From positions 620,001-684,000 of the forward strand of contig JAEURJ010000013.1 in NCBI GenBank assembly GCA_016789305.1: a stretch of DNA of 64,000 bases. The letters run 5' to 3'. The notes under the pieces are model-generated. The model did no database searches, was not told where the DNA came from, and saw only the letters and a program-made list of their open reading frames with translations. The position numbers were made by a program, and so were the translations under genes. Each line of letters begins with the position of its first letter. Within the stretch, counting starts at the first letter, position 1. This document shows, piece after piece, positions 55,988 through 64,000 of the stretch. The DNA comes from Anaerolineales bacterium (GTDB lineage Bacteria > Chloroflexota > Anaerolineae > Anaerolineales > Villigracilaceae).

Positions 55988-58456
55988 TTGAAAAAAGCAT
56001 ATATCCCTTTAACAGTACTCTTGATAACATTTTTATTTCTGACATCTTGCAGCATGCGCGAGTCAAGTGTTGCTGCAACAACACCAACACCTGACGCTGT
56101 TGCAGCTTCTCCCTTTGATGGAGAGTGGAGTGGGGAAGGGGAGACAACGGATGGCAAGTCTTTTTCCATAAAATTCTCCATTGCAGAAGGAAAGTTATCC
56201 GGCATTCTGTACACCTTCGTTGGTACGGATGGAATTCCCTGCACCGCCATCGAATATGGACAAATTGATAAAAAGTCTCAAAAGTTGATCGTTGATGATC
56301 AATTTTTTGAGACTTTGGGCGAAAATCTCGTGATTTCCGCTGATTTTGATAGCATGTCAACTTCTTCAGGTCAAATGACTGTCCACTGGCATGATCGTCA
56401 GCCGCGCTGTAATGGCGATTATGTGGTCGATTGGAAAGCAGAGAAGCATGAAAGGCAGGCTGCTCAAACAGCACAGGGTAATCCCAATGCACCGAATGCC
56501 TTCGAAACCTTTTTACAAATTTTGATCTTTGGCCTTTCCAACGGTGCAGTGCTTGCACTGAATGCCATCGGCGTGACGTTGATCTATGGAACGGTCCGCA
56601 CGTTGAATCTTGCACACGGCGATGTCTTTGCTCTGACCACGGCACTTGTCACTTCGATTGTCAATCTCGTTGGTATACAACAGAACTGGCCGCCGTTGCA
56701 GATCATCGGCTCGTTATTACCTGTATTCCTTGCTGCCATTACATTGGGTGCAATCCTAAGCATGGGCGTGGAAAAGTTCGGCTTCGCTCCCTTCCGCGGA
56801 CATTCCACTTTAGCTCCGCTCATTGCAACACTTGGCATTTCTTTCATTTTATTTCAAGGTGCGCTCGTTTGGCGCACGTTTCAAGGTTCATGGATTCCCG
56901 GTGAGCATCGCAGTGTGCCAGGTCTGCCTGAAGTCCCAACCGACGGCATTCCCTCGTTCCTGCCTGAGATTAATTTAATTAAATCACTCGGTTTGCCGTT
57001 CAACATCATCATTCGCTTTAGTGATGTCTTCGTCGTGCTGATGGCTGTCTTGCTAGTGGCTTTGGCCAATTGGTATATCCAAAGCACGAAGACAGGCAAA
57101 GCCATTCGTGCTGTATCGCAAAACTCGCAAATGGCACAGATACTCGGAGTCAATGTCAACCAAACCATTCGTCGTGCCTTTGCATTGGGCGGCGCGTTTG
57201 CGGGTGCTGCTGGCTTTATCTTCGCCATATATTATGGAAGACCTTTTGGTTCTCACGGCGCACAAAGCGGACTCTTCGCGTTCATGGCTGCATTGCTTGG
57301 CGGCATTGGCAATCCATTCGGCGCTTTGTCCAGCGGATTGTTGATCGGTGTGTTTTCTTCGTTGAGCGATTACTATCTCGCCGCACAATGGACTCCCGCC
57401 TTGCTGTTGGCATTGCTTGTCCTTCTCTTTGCATGGAAACCCACGGGATTTTCCGCAAGTGAATCATCATCCGAATCTGCGACAGTGCGTGATTCTGTTA
57501 TTTTGACTGCCCCCGTTCAGGGGTCCGTGGTGAGGCGTTGGTTTTTCATCCCGCTGATTTTGCTTGCGTTGCTTCCGCTGGGCATGACGAGCGGTCAGAT
57601 CATCCTGCGCATCGCATGCATCTTTATCATTCTTTCGCTTGGGTTGAATTTGGCGCTCGGCGTGGCCGGCCTGCTCGATCTAGGCTTTGCCGCGAGCTTT
57701 GGTTTTGCTGCGTATCTCACTGCTGCTTTTACCGGTAAATATGATTTCACGTTTGTCTTGTTGTTTGGCATTTGTGCGGGTGTGTTCCTTGGCTGGATTA
57801 AAGGTGGTTTGGCGCGACGATTGCGAAGTGATTTTTTTGCTGTTGCGACTCTTGCCTTTGGATTATTGATCCGCCAGGTGATCGTGATTTTGGATGGGAT
57901 GGGTGGGCGTGGCGGAATTCCTGCGCCTCATTTCTTAACTGTGAACCTGATCGGGCAATCCGAAAAATACTATCTAGTCCTTGTCATTGCGACTCTGGCC
58001 GCATGGGCAAGCCACCAATTGATCACCGCGCGCACCGGCCGTTCATGGATCGCGATGAGTGAGGATGAAACGGCTGCATTGTCATTAGGCGTGGACGTGG
58101 GACGAGCGCGCGCGAATGCGTTGATCTTGAGTTCCGCTTTGGCAGGCATCGCAGGTGTGCTGTATGCCAGCACGTTGTCATTTGTCGAACCAGATCTCAT
58201 GGCCTTCCATGTCTCCACGATGATCCTGACGATGGTGATCCTTGGCGGGGCAGGGAATGTGACCGGCGCGATCATCGGCGCGGTGGTCATCATTTTGTAC
58301 GACAAAATGTTTGTGCCGCAGCTTGCCGATTGGCTGGCGTTGATCTGGCCGGCCAATGCCGCGATTGGGTCCGTACCTGATATTCGAGGCGCAAGTTTTT
58401 TCAACTTCGGTATTGCCTTGTATCTGACTGTCTTCTTCCGGGCAAAAAGAAAGTGA
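55988..58456 (+). CDS. Lipoprotein domain fused to LivH and LivM permeases
   Basis: The 822-residue protein has three parts. Residues 1-165 start with a lipoprotein signal (LITFLFLTSCSMRES) and a small beta-rich domain (FDGEWSGEGETTDGKSFSIK). Residues about 170-475 are a LivH-type permease (GLSNGAVLALNAIGVTLIYG, LGGIGNPFGALSSGLLIG). Residues about 515-820 are a LivM-type permease (SLGLNLALGVAGLLDLGFAA, ILGGAGNVTGAIIGAVVI). LivH and LivM normally form a heterodimer for branched-chain amino acids, amides or urea. No LivK, LivG or LivF gene lies nearby. The lipid-anchored domain on the outside may replace or receive the binding protein. The fusion is read in one uninterrupted frame. Confidence 0.9.
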   Translation: MKKAYIPLTVLLITFLFLTSCSMRESSVAATTPTPDAVAASPFDGEWSGEGETTDGKSFSIKFSIAEGKLSGILYTFVGTDGIPCTAIEYGQIDKKSQKLIVDDQFFETLGENLVISADFDSMSTSSGQMTVHWHDRQPRCNGDYVVDWKAEKHERQAAQTAQGNPNAPNAFETFLQILIFGLSNGAVLALNAIGVTLIYGTVRTLNLAHGDVFALTTALVTSIVNLVGIQQNWPPLQIIGSLLPVFLAAITLGAILSMGVEKFGFAPFRGHSTLAPLIATLGISFILFQGALVWRTFQGSWIPGEHRSVPGLPEVPTDGIPSFLPEINLIKSLGLPFNIIIRFSDVFVVLMAVLLVALANWYIQSTKTGKAIRAVSQNSQMAQILGVNVNQTIRRAFALGGAFAGAAGFIFAIYYGRPFGSHGAQSGLFAFMAALLGGIGNPFGALSSGLLIGVFSSLSDYYLAAQWTPALLLALLVLLFAWKPTGFSASESSSESATVRDSVILTAPVQGSVVRRWFFIPLILLALLPLGMTSGQIILRIACIFIILSLGLNLALGVAGLLDLGFAASFGFAAYLTAAFTGKYDFTFVLLFGICAGVFLGWIKGGLARRLRSDFFAVATLAFGLLIRQVIVILDGMGGRGGIPAPHFLTVNLIGQSEKYYLVLVIATLAAWASHQLITARTGRSWIAMSEDETAALSLGVDVGRARANALILSSALAGIAGVLYASTLSFVEPDLMAFHVSTMILTMVILGGAGNVTGAIIGAVVIILYDKMFVPQLADWLALIWPANAAIGSVPDIRGASFFNFGIALYLTVFFRAKRK

Positions 58457-58465
58457 TCCAATCGC

Positions 58466-58494
58466 TTGACGCATGAGCAGGTATGAAATAAAAT
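58466..58494 (+). promoter_or_regulatory. Promoter of the 22-residue peptide gene
   Basis: TTGACG (58466-58471), a 17-base spacer and TAAAAT (58489-58494). It lies ten bases after the permease stop and would start a transcript near 58501. Confidence 0.75.
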
Positions 58495-58539
58495 CACAAA
58501 AGCTATTCAAAATTCATCATTGAAAGGAGGCACGAAAAA

Positions 58540-58608
58540 ATGACATCCATCTTGAAATCCACCCAACTTGTATTCACTGCGCCTCCTGGATGTGTTTGTT
58601 CTGCATAG
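58540..58608 (+). CDS. Possible 22-residue peptide gene
   Basis: A short frame encodes MTSILKSTQLVFTAPPGCVC followed by SA and a TAG stop. It has a strong AAAGGAGG ribosome binding site (58523-58530) ten bases before the ATG, a near-consensus promoter upstream and a terminator downstream. The predicted transcript of about 160 bases contains nothing else. It could be a small functional peptide, or a Cys-containing leader peptide controlling read-through into the RIO kinase gene. No homologue is known to me. Confidence 0.5.
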   Translation: MTSILKSTQLVFTAPPGCVCSA

Positions 58609-58630
58609 CCCTTTTTGCTATTTGCATATC

Positions 58631-58664
58631 AAACCGCAGGCGCAAACGCCCTGCGGTTTTTCTT
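58631..58664 (+). terminator. Terminator after the 22-residue peptide gene
   Basis: AAACCGCAGG (58631-58640) pairs with CCTGCGGTTT (58650-58659), followed by a T run. It lies between the peptide frame and the RIO kinase gene. Confidence 0.82.
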
Positions 58665-58722
58665 TTAATGCTCGGGGCAGCAGCCAACCGATTGTTCTGT
58701 TTACAAAAAGGTGTTCGATACA

Positions 58723-59682
58723 ATGAATCAATTATCTGAGTTTTTTGAAGAACTCGACGACTCTGCAGATGAAGCATCGAGTCATGCGCAGAAGCGTGTA
58801 TCTCAAAGACGCGAATCGCAGAAGCGTGAAATGGAAGCGAAGCTGTTCATCCGCGCGCAGGAAATTTCGCGTGAGTTCCAGTTTACCTACAAGGCTGCCC
58901 GTTTCGAAGAGGCATGGCTGCTCGACTCGCTTGTGGAGTTTGCCGAGCAGGAGTGGGTTTCTGACGTGCTGCGAAAAGTTAAAGGCGGCAAGGAGGCCTC
59001 GGTCTACCTGTGCAAGGCTGGCCCGGAAATCCCGTCCGCTGAGTGGGTGGCGGTCAAGGTGTATCGCCCTCAAATGCTGCGGAATTTGCGCAACGATGCC
59101 ATGTACCGAGCTGATCGCGCCGATCTCGACGAAAGAGGTCATCAGGTGACCGATAAACGTCAACTGCGCGCCATGCATAAGAAAACTGAATATGGCCGCG
59201 AACTGCTGCATCAATCCTGGATCGCTTATGAATTCACATCTTTGCAAATGCTTCATGAAGCTGGGGCGGATGTGCCCGTGCCATATACAATGGCCAATAA
59301 TGCCATTTTGATGGAATTCATCGGTGACGAAGCCATGTCTGCACCCGCGTTGAGTGAAGTGGATCTGGAAAAATCGGAAGCTGTCACTTTATTTGAACGG
59401 GTGATGCGTAATCTGGATATTTTGCTCTCCCACGATCGTATTCACGGAGATCTTTCCGCCTATAATATTTTGTACTGGAATGGCGATATTACCCTGATCG
59501 ATTTTCCACAAGTGGTCTCGCCGAAGATCAATCGAAATGCTTTCAAAATATTCTCGCGGGACGTGATACGGGTCTGCGATTACTTCATCAAGCAGGGAAT
59601 GAAACTTGATCCTGCAAAGATCGCGGATGATCTATGGAATTCAAGAGGATTTCCATCGTTCGAGCCGCAAGACCTTGAATAA
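58723..59682 (+). CDS. RIO-type atypical protein kinase
   Basis: The 319-residue protein is a bacterial RIO1-like kinase. The ATP loop reads VKGGKEASVYLCKAG, the Lys strand WVAVKVYR, the catalytic loop IHGDLSAYNILYWNG (H-x-D-L-S-x-Y-N) and the metal motif LIDFPQVV. Residues about 1-75 are helical and charged. RIO kinases act in ribosome maturation in eukaryotes and archaea; the bacterial role is unclear. The ATG at 58723 is chosen; a GTG four codons upstream is too close to its AAAGG. A terminator lies between it and the peptide gene. Confidence 0.92.
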   Translation: MNQLSEFFEELDDSADEASSHAQKRVSQRRESQKREMEAKLFIRAQEISREFQFTYKAARFEEAWLLDSLVEFAEQEWVSDVLRKVKGGKEASVYLCKAGPEIPSAEWVAVKVYRPQMLRNLRNDAMYRADRADLDERGHQVTDKRQLRAMHKKTEYGRELLHQSWIAYEFTSLQMLHEAGADVPVPYTMANNAILMEFIGDEAMSAPALSEVDLEKSEAVTLFERVMRNLDILLSHDRIHGDLSAYNILYWNGDITLIDFPQVVSPKINRNAFKIFSRDVIRVCDYFIKQGMKLDPAKIADDLWNSRGFPSFEPQDLE

Positions 59683-59725
59683 ACAAAGAGGCCGTCATCT
59701 TTGAAGTGACGGCCTCTTTGTTTTA
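59681..59725 (+). terminator. Terminator after the RIO kinase gene
   Basis: AAACAAAGAGGCCGTCA (59681-59697) pairs with TGACGGCCTCTTTGTTT (59707-59723), followed by TT. It overlaps the stop codon. Confidence 0.9.
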
Positions 59726-59734
59726 GAGCAATGA

Positions 59735-59740
59735 TAAAAT
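59735..59740 (+). promoter_or_regulatory. -10 box six bases before the MttB-type gene
   Basis: TAAAAT at 59735-59740, ATG at 59747. No ribosome binding site is present; a leaderless message is predicted. No good -35 box is seen because the terminator stem occupies the region. Confidence 0.45.
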
Positions 59741-59746
59741 TCTGCT

Positions 59747-61174
59747 ATGAATAACGTCCGTCCAAAATTAACCATGTTGACAGAAGAACAAATCCGCGAG
59801 GTGCACGATCAAACCTTGACTCTCCTTGAGACGATCGGTGTTCGTGTTGACTCTCCATCCGCGCTGGAGATGTTGAAGAATCGCGTGGGCAGTTCGATGG
59901 TCAATGAGCGAACCGTGCGTTTTCCGCGCGAATTGGTCGAATGGGCGATCAAAGTTGCGCCACGCCAAATTCAGATGTATGACCGTCGGGGGAATCTGCG
60001 CTTTACGATTGGCGGCACTGAAGATCGAACGCGTTTTGGGATCGGCGTCACAGCTTTATATTATCAGGAGCCGCATAACGATACGCCGGTGTTGTTTGAG
60101 CGCAAGCATATGCGCGACATGGTCAGGCTGGGAAATAAACTTCCGAATTACGACATGGTTTCAACGGTGGGTATTGTCCGTGATGTGCCTGAGCATTTGA
60201 CAGATGTGTATGGCAGCCTGGAGCATTTTGTGAATGGCACAAAACCGATGGTTCTCTTGTGTTCTGATGAGCACAAATTCAACGATGTCATGGAAATGTT
60301 TGAATTGTTGCACGGTGATCTTGGCGAAAAGCCATTCATCATTCCATATTTCAATCCCGTGTCGCCTCTTGTGATGAACGAAGGTACTGTGGATAAGATG
60401 AAAGTCGCCATCGAGCGCGGTTTGCCGGTAATTATTTCAAACTACAGCATGTCCGGCGCAACGACACCGATTACTCCGGCAGGGACCATTGCAGTTTTGC
60501 TGGCTGAATTGCTCGCTGGGTTGGTGATTGGTCAGCTATATAAAGAAGGCGCTCCCATGTTGCTTGGGATGCTGCCGGTTTATTTCGACATGAAGACCCT
60601 GATGAATTTTTACGATCCGCAAAGTATTTTAGTGAACATCGCCTGTTCGGAAATGATGGCGTTTTACGGTATTCCACACTGCGGCACATCCGGAAGCGGC
60701 ACCGGCTGGGGCATGGATCTGCTTGCCGCCGAAACCTACTGGATGAATACACTGACATTCTCTTTCACGAAAGGCGGTCTGGCCCCATTCGTCGGGGATA
60801 CGCTTGGGTCGAAGGCCATTTCGCCGTTAACCTTTATCTACTGCAACGAGATCATCGACCAGACGCTGCGCCTCTCTTCCGGATTTCAGCTTGACTCTGC
60901 TTCGATCGGCTTGAGTGAAATCGAAAAGGTGGGCCCGGGTAAAAGCTTTGTCTCTGCCCCCACCACACTTAAAAAATACAAAACAGGATATTATGTTAAT
61001 CCCATCTTCCAGCGCTGGAGCATGGAAAAATGGCAGCAGGCCGGCCAGCCGCATGTGCAGAAGGTGCTTAGCGAGTATGCAATTGAATACATGAAGGATA
61101 TGCCGGCTCCGGAAGACCATGACGAATTGCTCGCAAAAGGGGAAGAGTTTATATCGAAGCTTGGCAAATCATGA
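59747..61174 (+). CDS. Trimethylamine methyltransferase (MttB) family protein, non-pyrrolysine type
   Basis: The 475-residue protein belongs to the MttB superfamily (LTEEQIREVHDQTLTLLETI, then GIPHCGTSGSGTGWGMDLLA and ETYWMNTLTF). The frame contains no internal TAG, so it lacks pyrrolysine. It therefore fits the MtgB-like members that demethylate quaternary amines such as glycine betaine or carnitine onto a corrinoid protein. No corrinoid protein or activase gene is next to it. Instead it is joined by an ATGATG overlap to two NBR1-Ig-like lipoprotein genes. The substrate is unknown. Confidence 0.88.
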   Translation: MNNVRPKLTMLTEEQIREVHDQTLTLLETIGVRVDSPSALEMLKNRVGSSMVNERTVRFPRELVEWAIKVAPRQIQMYDRRGNLRFTIGGTEDRTRFGIGVTALYYQEPHNDTPVLFERKHMRDMVRLGNKLPNYDMVSTVGIVRDVPEHLTDVYGSLEHFVNGTKPMVLLCSDEHKFNDVMEMFELLHGDLGEKPFIIPYFNPVSPLVMNEGTVDKMKVAIERGLPVIISNYSMSGATTPITPAGTIAVLLAELLAGLVIGQLYKEGAPMLLGMLPVYFDMKTLMNFYDPQSILVNIACSEMMAFYGIPHCGTSGSGTGWGMDLLAAETYWMNTLTFSFTKGGLAPFVGDTLGSKAISPLTFIYCNEIIDQTLRLSSGFQLDSASIGLSEIEKVGPGKSFVSAPTTLKKYKTGYYVNPIFQRWSMEKWQQAGQPHVQKVLSEYAIEYMKDMPAPEDHDELLAKGEEFISKLGKS

Positions 61175-61899
61175 TGGGTCAAATCGAATTGCGAATTGGA
61201 GAAAAGTTGATTGGAATAAGTGTTTTAACGAAGGGTGCCCTGGCCTTTTTGTTCCTCTCGATTACTGCATGCGCTTTGTTACCCTCGACGAATAATGGAT
61301 CAACTACATCCATTGAGGATATGATCGCCGGTACAGCTGCTGCAGCACAGACCCAAACTGCCACGAATTTGCCATCTGTTACACCCACAGTTACATTGAC
61401 GATCACTCCAACTTCCTCGATTCCATCGGCGACCCCAACGGCTACATTTCCCTTCGGGATATTTGTGGAAGCTCCCGTGGATGCAGCTGTGGAAACGCCC
61501 AGCGAACTTTTCCTGGTTCCTGAAGACTCTTCGGACACCGGTGGCGTGGACATTAAATACACCGACGAGGCCTGGTCTTGTACTATTATTGGTAAAAGCC
61601 CTCCTCGAGATTCCACGGTTAAACCTGGTTCTAATTTTTATGTGTCTTGGAGGGTTGTAAATACCGGTACGAAGGCCTGGACCAGAAATGGCGTGGATTT
61701 TGTCTATGACGGTGGTTTTCGACATGACGGCGGCCCGATTCAGGATCTATCCAAAACAGTGCTCCGTGGAGGACAAGTCACTTTGAAAGTTCTGATCGTT
61801 ACGCCAAATAAAGAGGATACCTATAACGTTATTTGGTCGTTAAAGGTTGGGCAGACGATGTTTTGCCACATGAAGGTTTCTTTCACGGTGAAAAAATGA
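61171..61899 (+). CDS. NBR1-Ig-like domain lipoprotein, copy 1
   Basis: The 242-residue protein has an N-terminal membrane-targeting segment (ALAFLFLSITACALLPS, lipobox T-A-C), a Thr-rich linker and a C-terminal NBR1-like immunoglobulin domain at about residues 135-240 (PGSNFYVSWRVVNTGTKAW, VIWSLKVGQTMFC). Such domains are frequent on Chloroflexota surface proteins and probably bind protein or glycan. The start overlaps the MttB stop, and the end overlaps the second copy as ATGA. The ATG one codon later is an equal choice. Confidence 0.83.
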   Translation: MMGQIELRIGEKLIGISVLTKGALAFLFLSITACALLPSTNNGSTTSIEDMIAGTAAAAQTQTATNLPSVTPTVTLTITPTSSIPSATPTATFPFGIFVEAPVDAAVETPSELFLVPEDSSDTGGVDIKYTDEAWSCTIIGKSPPRDSTVKPGSNFYVSWRVVNTGTKAWTRNGVDFVYDGGFRHDGGPIQDLSKTVLRGGQVTLKVLIVTPNKEDTYNVIWSLKVGQTMFCHMKVSFTVKK

Positions 61900-62588
61900 G
61901 GACAGGAAAATTCCAAAAAAATTCAATGGGTTTGGGTGTTCTTCTTTTCTTAATATCCTGTCTACTTCCGGGTGTGGCAACTACCCCGGTTCCATCCCAG
62001 CCGTCTCTCTCTCCTTCGGATATCGGGACGCTTGTTGCCTTGACAGCCGGAGCTGCTCAAGTTCAAACCGCGTCTGCCCTGCCGACAATAACAGCCACTT
62101 CCACGGTAACTCGGATTCCCTCTGTCACATTCTCCCCAACTCCTACTTTTATTTATATCCTCATGACGGACACTCTCATGCCAACCGAAACCTCGGTTTC
62201 TTCCATTGGAAATGTTCAGTTGTATGGGACCGCTACTCCCGATGAGCGGCTAACCGGTCGTCCATGGACCTGTCTGGTCACAGGCAGCACGCCACCTCGC
62301 AATGTTTCGCAGAAACCGGGAACGGATTTTTACATTACGTGGAGGGTGATGAACACGGGAACTAAAACCTGGTCAAACAATGGGATCGATTTTCTTTATG
62401 AAAGCGGCTACCGTACTGAGCAGCGGCAGCTCCAGGATTTGCCTTTATCTGTAGTGACTGGCGGTTCGATTAATCTTAAAGTATTGCTAACCGCTCCGAA
62501 AGCACCCGGCACCTATAACACAATATGGAAGCTTAAAGTGGGGCAGACCACTTTTTGTCGAATGCAGATTACGTTTTTAGTTGAATAA
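61896..62588 (+). CDS. NBR1-Ig-like domain lipoprotein, copy 2
   Basis: The 230-residue protein repeats the layout of copy 1: signal with Cys (GLGVLLFLISCLLPGV), Thr/Pro-rich linker, and NBR1-Ig domain (PGTDFYITWRVMNTGTKTW, TIWKLKVGQTTFCRM). The strong similarity of the Ig parts shows tandem duplication. The start at 61896 overlaps the first copy as ATGA. It ends four bases from the convergent creatininase stop, with no terminator visible. Confidence 0.83.
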   Translation: MRTGKFQKNSMGLGVLLFLISCLLPGVATTPVPSQPSLSPSDIGTLVALTAGAAQVQTASALPTITATSTVTRIPSVTFSPTPTFIYILMTDTLMPTETSVSSIGNVQLYGTATPDERLTGRPWTCLVTGSTPPRNVSQKPGTDFYITWRVMNTGTKTWSNNGIDFLYESGYRTEQRQLQDLPLSVVTGGSINLKVLLTAPKAPGTYNTIWKLKVGQTTFCRMQITFLVE

Positions 62589-62592
62589 ACCA

Positions 62593-63795
62593 TTAATTTC
62601 GCGACGGATTTTTTCCCCACAATCCATATCCTTCATTTCTTCTCTTTTCCCGGCGCTCATGCTGCTCGTGGATCTGTTCCACGTGATCGGCTTTTTCGTT
62701 GATCGCTGCTTCAAGCCACAACCTGCCCTTTTCTGCAGTTGCGTGGCTGCCCGCGCCATACGCACCGGTCTTGGTATCGTCATCCCAGGGCGGGTTGGCG
62801 ATTAACGCGCCGCCCTCGATCCAATCCATATAGTAATCTGGTGTCGCGACAAAGTCTGTTTCGTCAACGACACGTTCCATTTGACAAAGATCAGGGCGAA
62901 GATGCAAGAGGTAGGAAGTTTCAAGCTCGCCCGCGTGTCCCATTCCCCCGATTTTTGAAGTGCGGTATTTGTTCAATGCTTCCGCTCCAATTTTCCCCGA
63001 AGTATGTAAATAAGCGGTTGCGCAAAATATTCTGCGATGACGTTCGCCCGCGTATTTGACAATATTAACTAAAAACGACGAGTTCCCGCCATGGCCACTC
63101 ATAAGATAGAAGCGATCAAAGCCACGAGAAACCAAAACATCGATCACTGCAAGCCAGAAATCTTCAAAAGCACGTCCGCCGGCATTGAGTGTCGCTGCAA
63201 AGGATGACCGGTGTGTGCTCACACCATAAGGCATAGCAGGCATTGGCCAGCTTCGCGTAGGCATAAGAGTGACAGTGCCCTTAGCTATGGCTTCTATAAT
63301 GATTGTATCCACGGAGAGGGGGAGGTGATAGCCATGCTGCTCGGTGTGTCCAATTGGAATCAGAATGACCTTGTTACGCTCACTGTCTTGTGGAAGCTGA
63401 AAAGCTGGGGCATTTTGAGATGGATTCGCCAATCGCAAGATGGAAGAGGAATGTCCGCCAATAAAAAATGACTGCGGATCGAATCCCTGTGGTGCCAGGC
63501 AGTACACACGCGAGAATCCATCATCACGTAAACTATCCAACAAGTTGACGATGTATTGCATGAAGACATGGTCCGGGACTTCAAGCCCACTGCCTCGCCA
63601 GCCAAATGGGAAAGCTGGCAGAAGGCCGATTCGGGGTGGATTACTCAATTGATCAGCAAGCAGGTCCAGGTTATATCCCGACCCGAGCGGCAATACCAAA
63701 GGAGTATCTCTTGGGAGCTCAGCAACAACATCCCAAGAGAGGTCCCCATAGTTGAAAAAAGTATTACTGCGTGTAGTCAATATAGTCTCACTCAT
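62593..63795 (-). CDS. Creatininase family amidohydrolase
   Basis: The 400-residue protein has a creatininase-type domain from about residue 150: PIGHTEQHGYHLPLSVDT (metal ligands Glu, His, Asp), LMSGHGGNSSFLVN and GHAGELETSYLL. Members open creatinine or related amides, for example in pterin and mycofactocin pathways. The first 140 residues are a separate part that begins with YGDLSWDVVAELPRDTPLVL and is unusual for the family. The start at 63795 is chosen; the reading to 63840 would overlap the S9 peptidase gene. Confidence 0.85.
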   Translation of the reverse strand: MSETILTTRSNTFFNYGDLSWDVVAELPRDTPLVLPLGSGYNLDLLADQLSNPPRIGLLPAFPFGWRGSGLEVPDHVFMQYIVNLLDSLRDDGFSRVYCLAPQGFDPQSFFIGGHSSSILRLANPSQNAPAFQLPQDSERNKVILIPIGHTEQHGYHLPLSVDTIIIEAIAKGTVTLMPTRSWPMPAMPYGVSTHRSSFAATLNAGGRAFEDFWLAVIDVLVSRGFDRFYLMSGHGGNSSFLVNIVKYAGERHRRIFCATAYLHTSGKIGAEALNKYRTSKIGGMGHAGELETSYLLHLRPDLCQMERVVDETDFVATPDYYMDWIEGGALIANPPWDDDTKTGAYGAGSHATAEKGRLWLEAAINEKADHVEQIHEQHERREKRRNEGYGLWGKNPSRN

Positions 63796-63818
63796 TTTAT
63801 TATCTCTATAAAAACCTA

Positions 63819-64000
63819 TTAAGAAGGAAGTAAATACCAATCAAGAAAACGCTCCATACGCTCATACACATCCAAAAGGTTTTCACGGCGTAAAAACCCA
63901 TGCGGCTCATCATCATAGGTTTTATATTCAAAGGTCTTCCCCTCACTGCGAAGCGCCTCCACCCATTCTTCACTGGCTTCAGGTGGAACCACTGTGTCCA
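63819..64000 (-). CDS. Prolyl oligopeptidase (S9) family peptidase, C-terminal fragment
   Basis: The last 60 codons of a gene enter from the right edge. They read DTVVPPEASEEWVEALRSEG ... YDDEPHGFLRRENLLDVY and end LDWYLLPS. D-x-x-V-P-P and the catalytic His in E-P-H-G-F are typical of acylaminoacyl-peptidase-like S9 enzymes. The stop lies 23 bases before the creatininase start, so the two genes are probably co-transcribed. The rest lies outside the window. Confidence 0.85.
   Translation of the reverse strand, partial: DTVVPPEASEEWVEALRSEGKTFEYKTYDDEPHGFLRRENLLDVYERMERFLDWYLLPS

Noticed and set aside
59747-61174. Pyrrolysine-containing MttB
   Set aside because: The frame has no internal TAG and no pyl genes are seen.

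Overview
The window looks like a chromosome segment of a Chloroflexota bacterium, most likely class Anaerolineae. This rests on gene content and style rather than a marker gene: many small lipoproteins and surface proteins with Thr/Pro-rich linkers, two NBR1-Ig-like lipoproteins, non-pyrrolysine MttB and URO-D type methyltransferases, a MetV-MetF fusion, a group 3b hydrogenase-type Fe-S subunit next to a Crp-like gene, and a K+-independent membrane pyrophosphatase. There is no rRNA; one tRNA (His) is present. No phage, integrase, transposase or CRISPR array was found.

Layout. 1-7.3 kb: the end of a hydrogenase-type operon (minus strand), hisS, a GNAT gene, tRNA-His and a storage-metabolism block (PPK2, glgA, malQ). 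7.3-11.7 kb: a minus-strand run of exporter, lipoprotein metalloprotease, YbaK-type editing protein, PilZ, cyclophilin and a small secreted protein. 11.7-13 kb: superoxide dismutase and ferredoxin, each with its own promoter and terminator. 13-18.7 kb: an envelope cluster (double zinc ribbon, FhaA-like, FhaB-like, and a RodA-type SEDS protein fused to a PBP domain that has lost its catalytic residues), divergent from two tandem SH3-like surface proteins. 18.7-25.2 kb: IscA-like protein, hppA, mutS, gpmA. 25.2-34.1 kb: URO-D methyltransferase, a large FAD/Fe-S oxidoreductase, several small or unknown genes, SpoU and RluE-type RNA modification genes, and MetV-MetF. 34.1-43.8 kb: CAP/LysM protein, acyltransferase, a heterodimeric ABC exporter split by a GIY-YIG gene and three copies of a structured repeat, and signalling proteins. 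44-48.9 kb: an HU-like gene, 22-bp tandem repeats, then an A/T-richer three-gene operon (DGQHR protein, unknown protein, D12-class adenine methylase) joined by ATGA overlaps and ending in a decayed piece of a helicase gene. 48.9-64 kb: glycosyltransferase, two toxin-antitoxin-like pairs, UPF1-like helicase, hydrolase, a lipoprotein-LivH-LivM fusion, a 22-residue peptide gene, RIO kinase, MttB with two NBR1-Ig lipoproteins, creatininase and a partial S9 peptidase.

Best candidates for something undescribed are the three-gene modification operon with its repeats and helicase scar; the FhaA/FhaB/SEDS-pseudo-PBP cluster, which resembles the actinobacterial fhaA-fhaB-rodA-pbpA locus with two genes fused; the lipoprotein-LivH-LivM fusion; the free-standing 22-residue peptide gene; and a family of about 113-139 bp inverted-repeat elements whose internal hairpin shows compensatory changes. 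Several genes also have a TATAAT-like box only 6-8 bases before the start codon and no ribosome binding site, which suggests leaderless transcripts.
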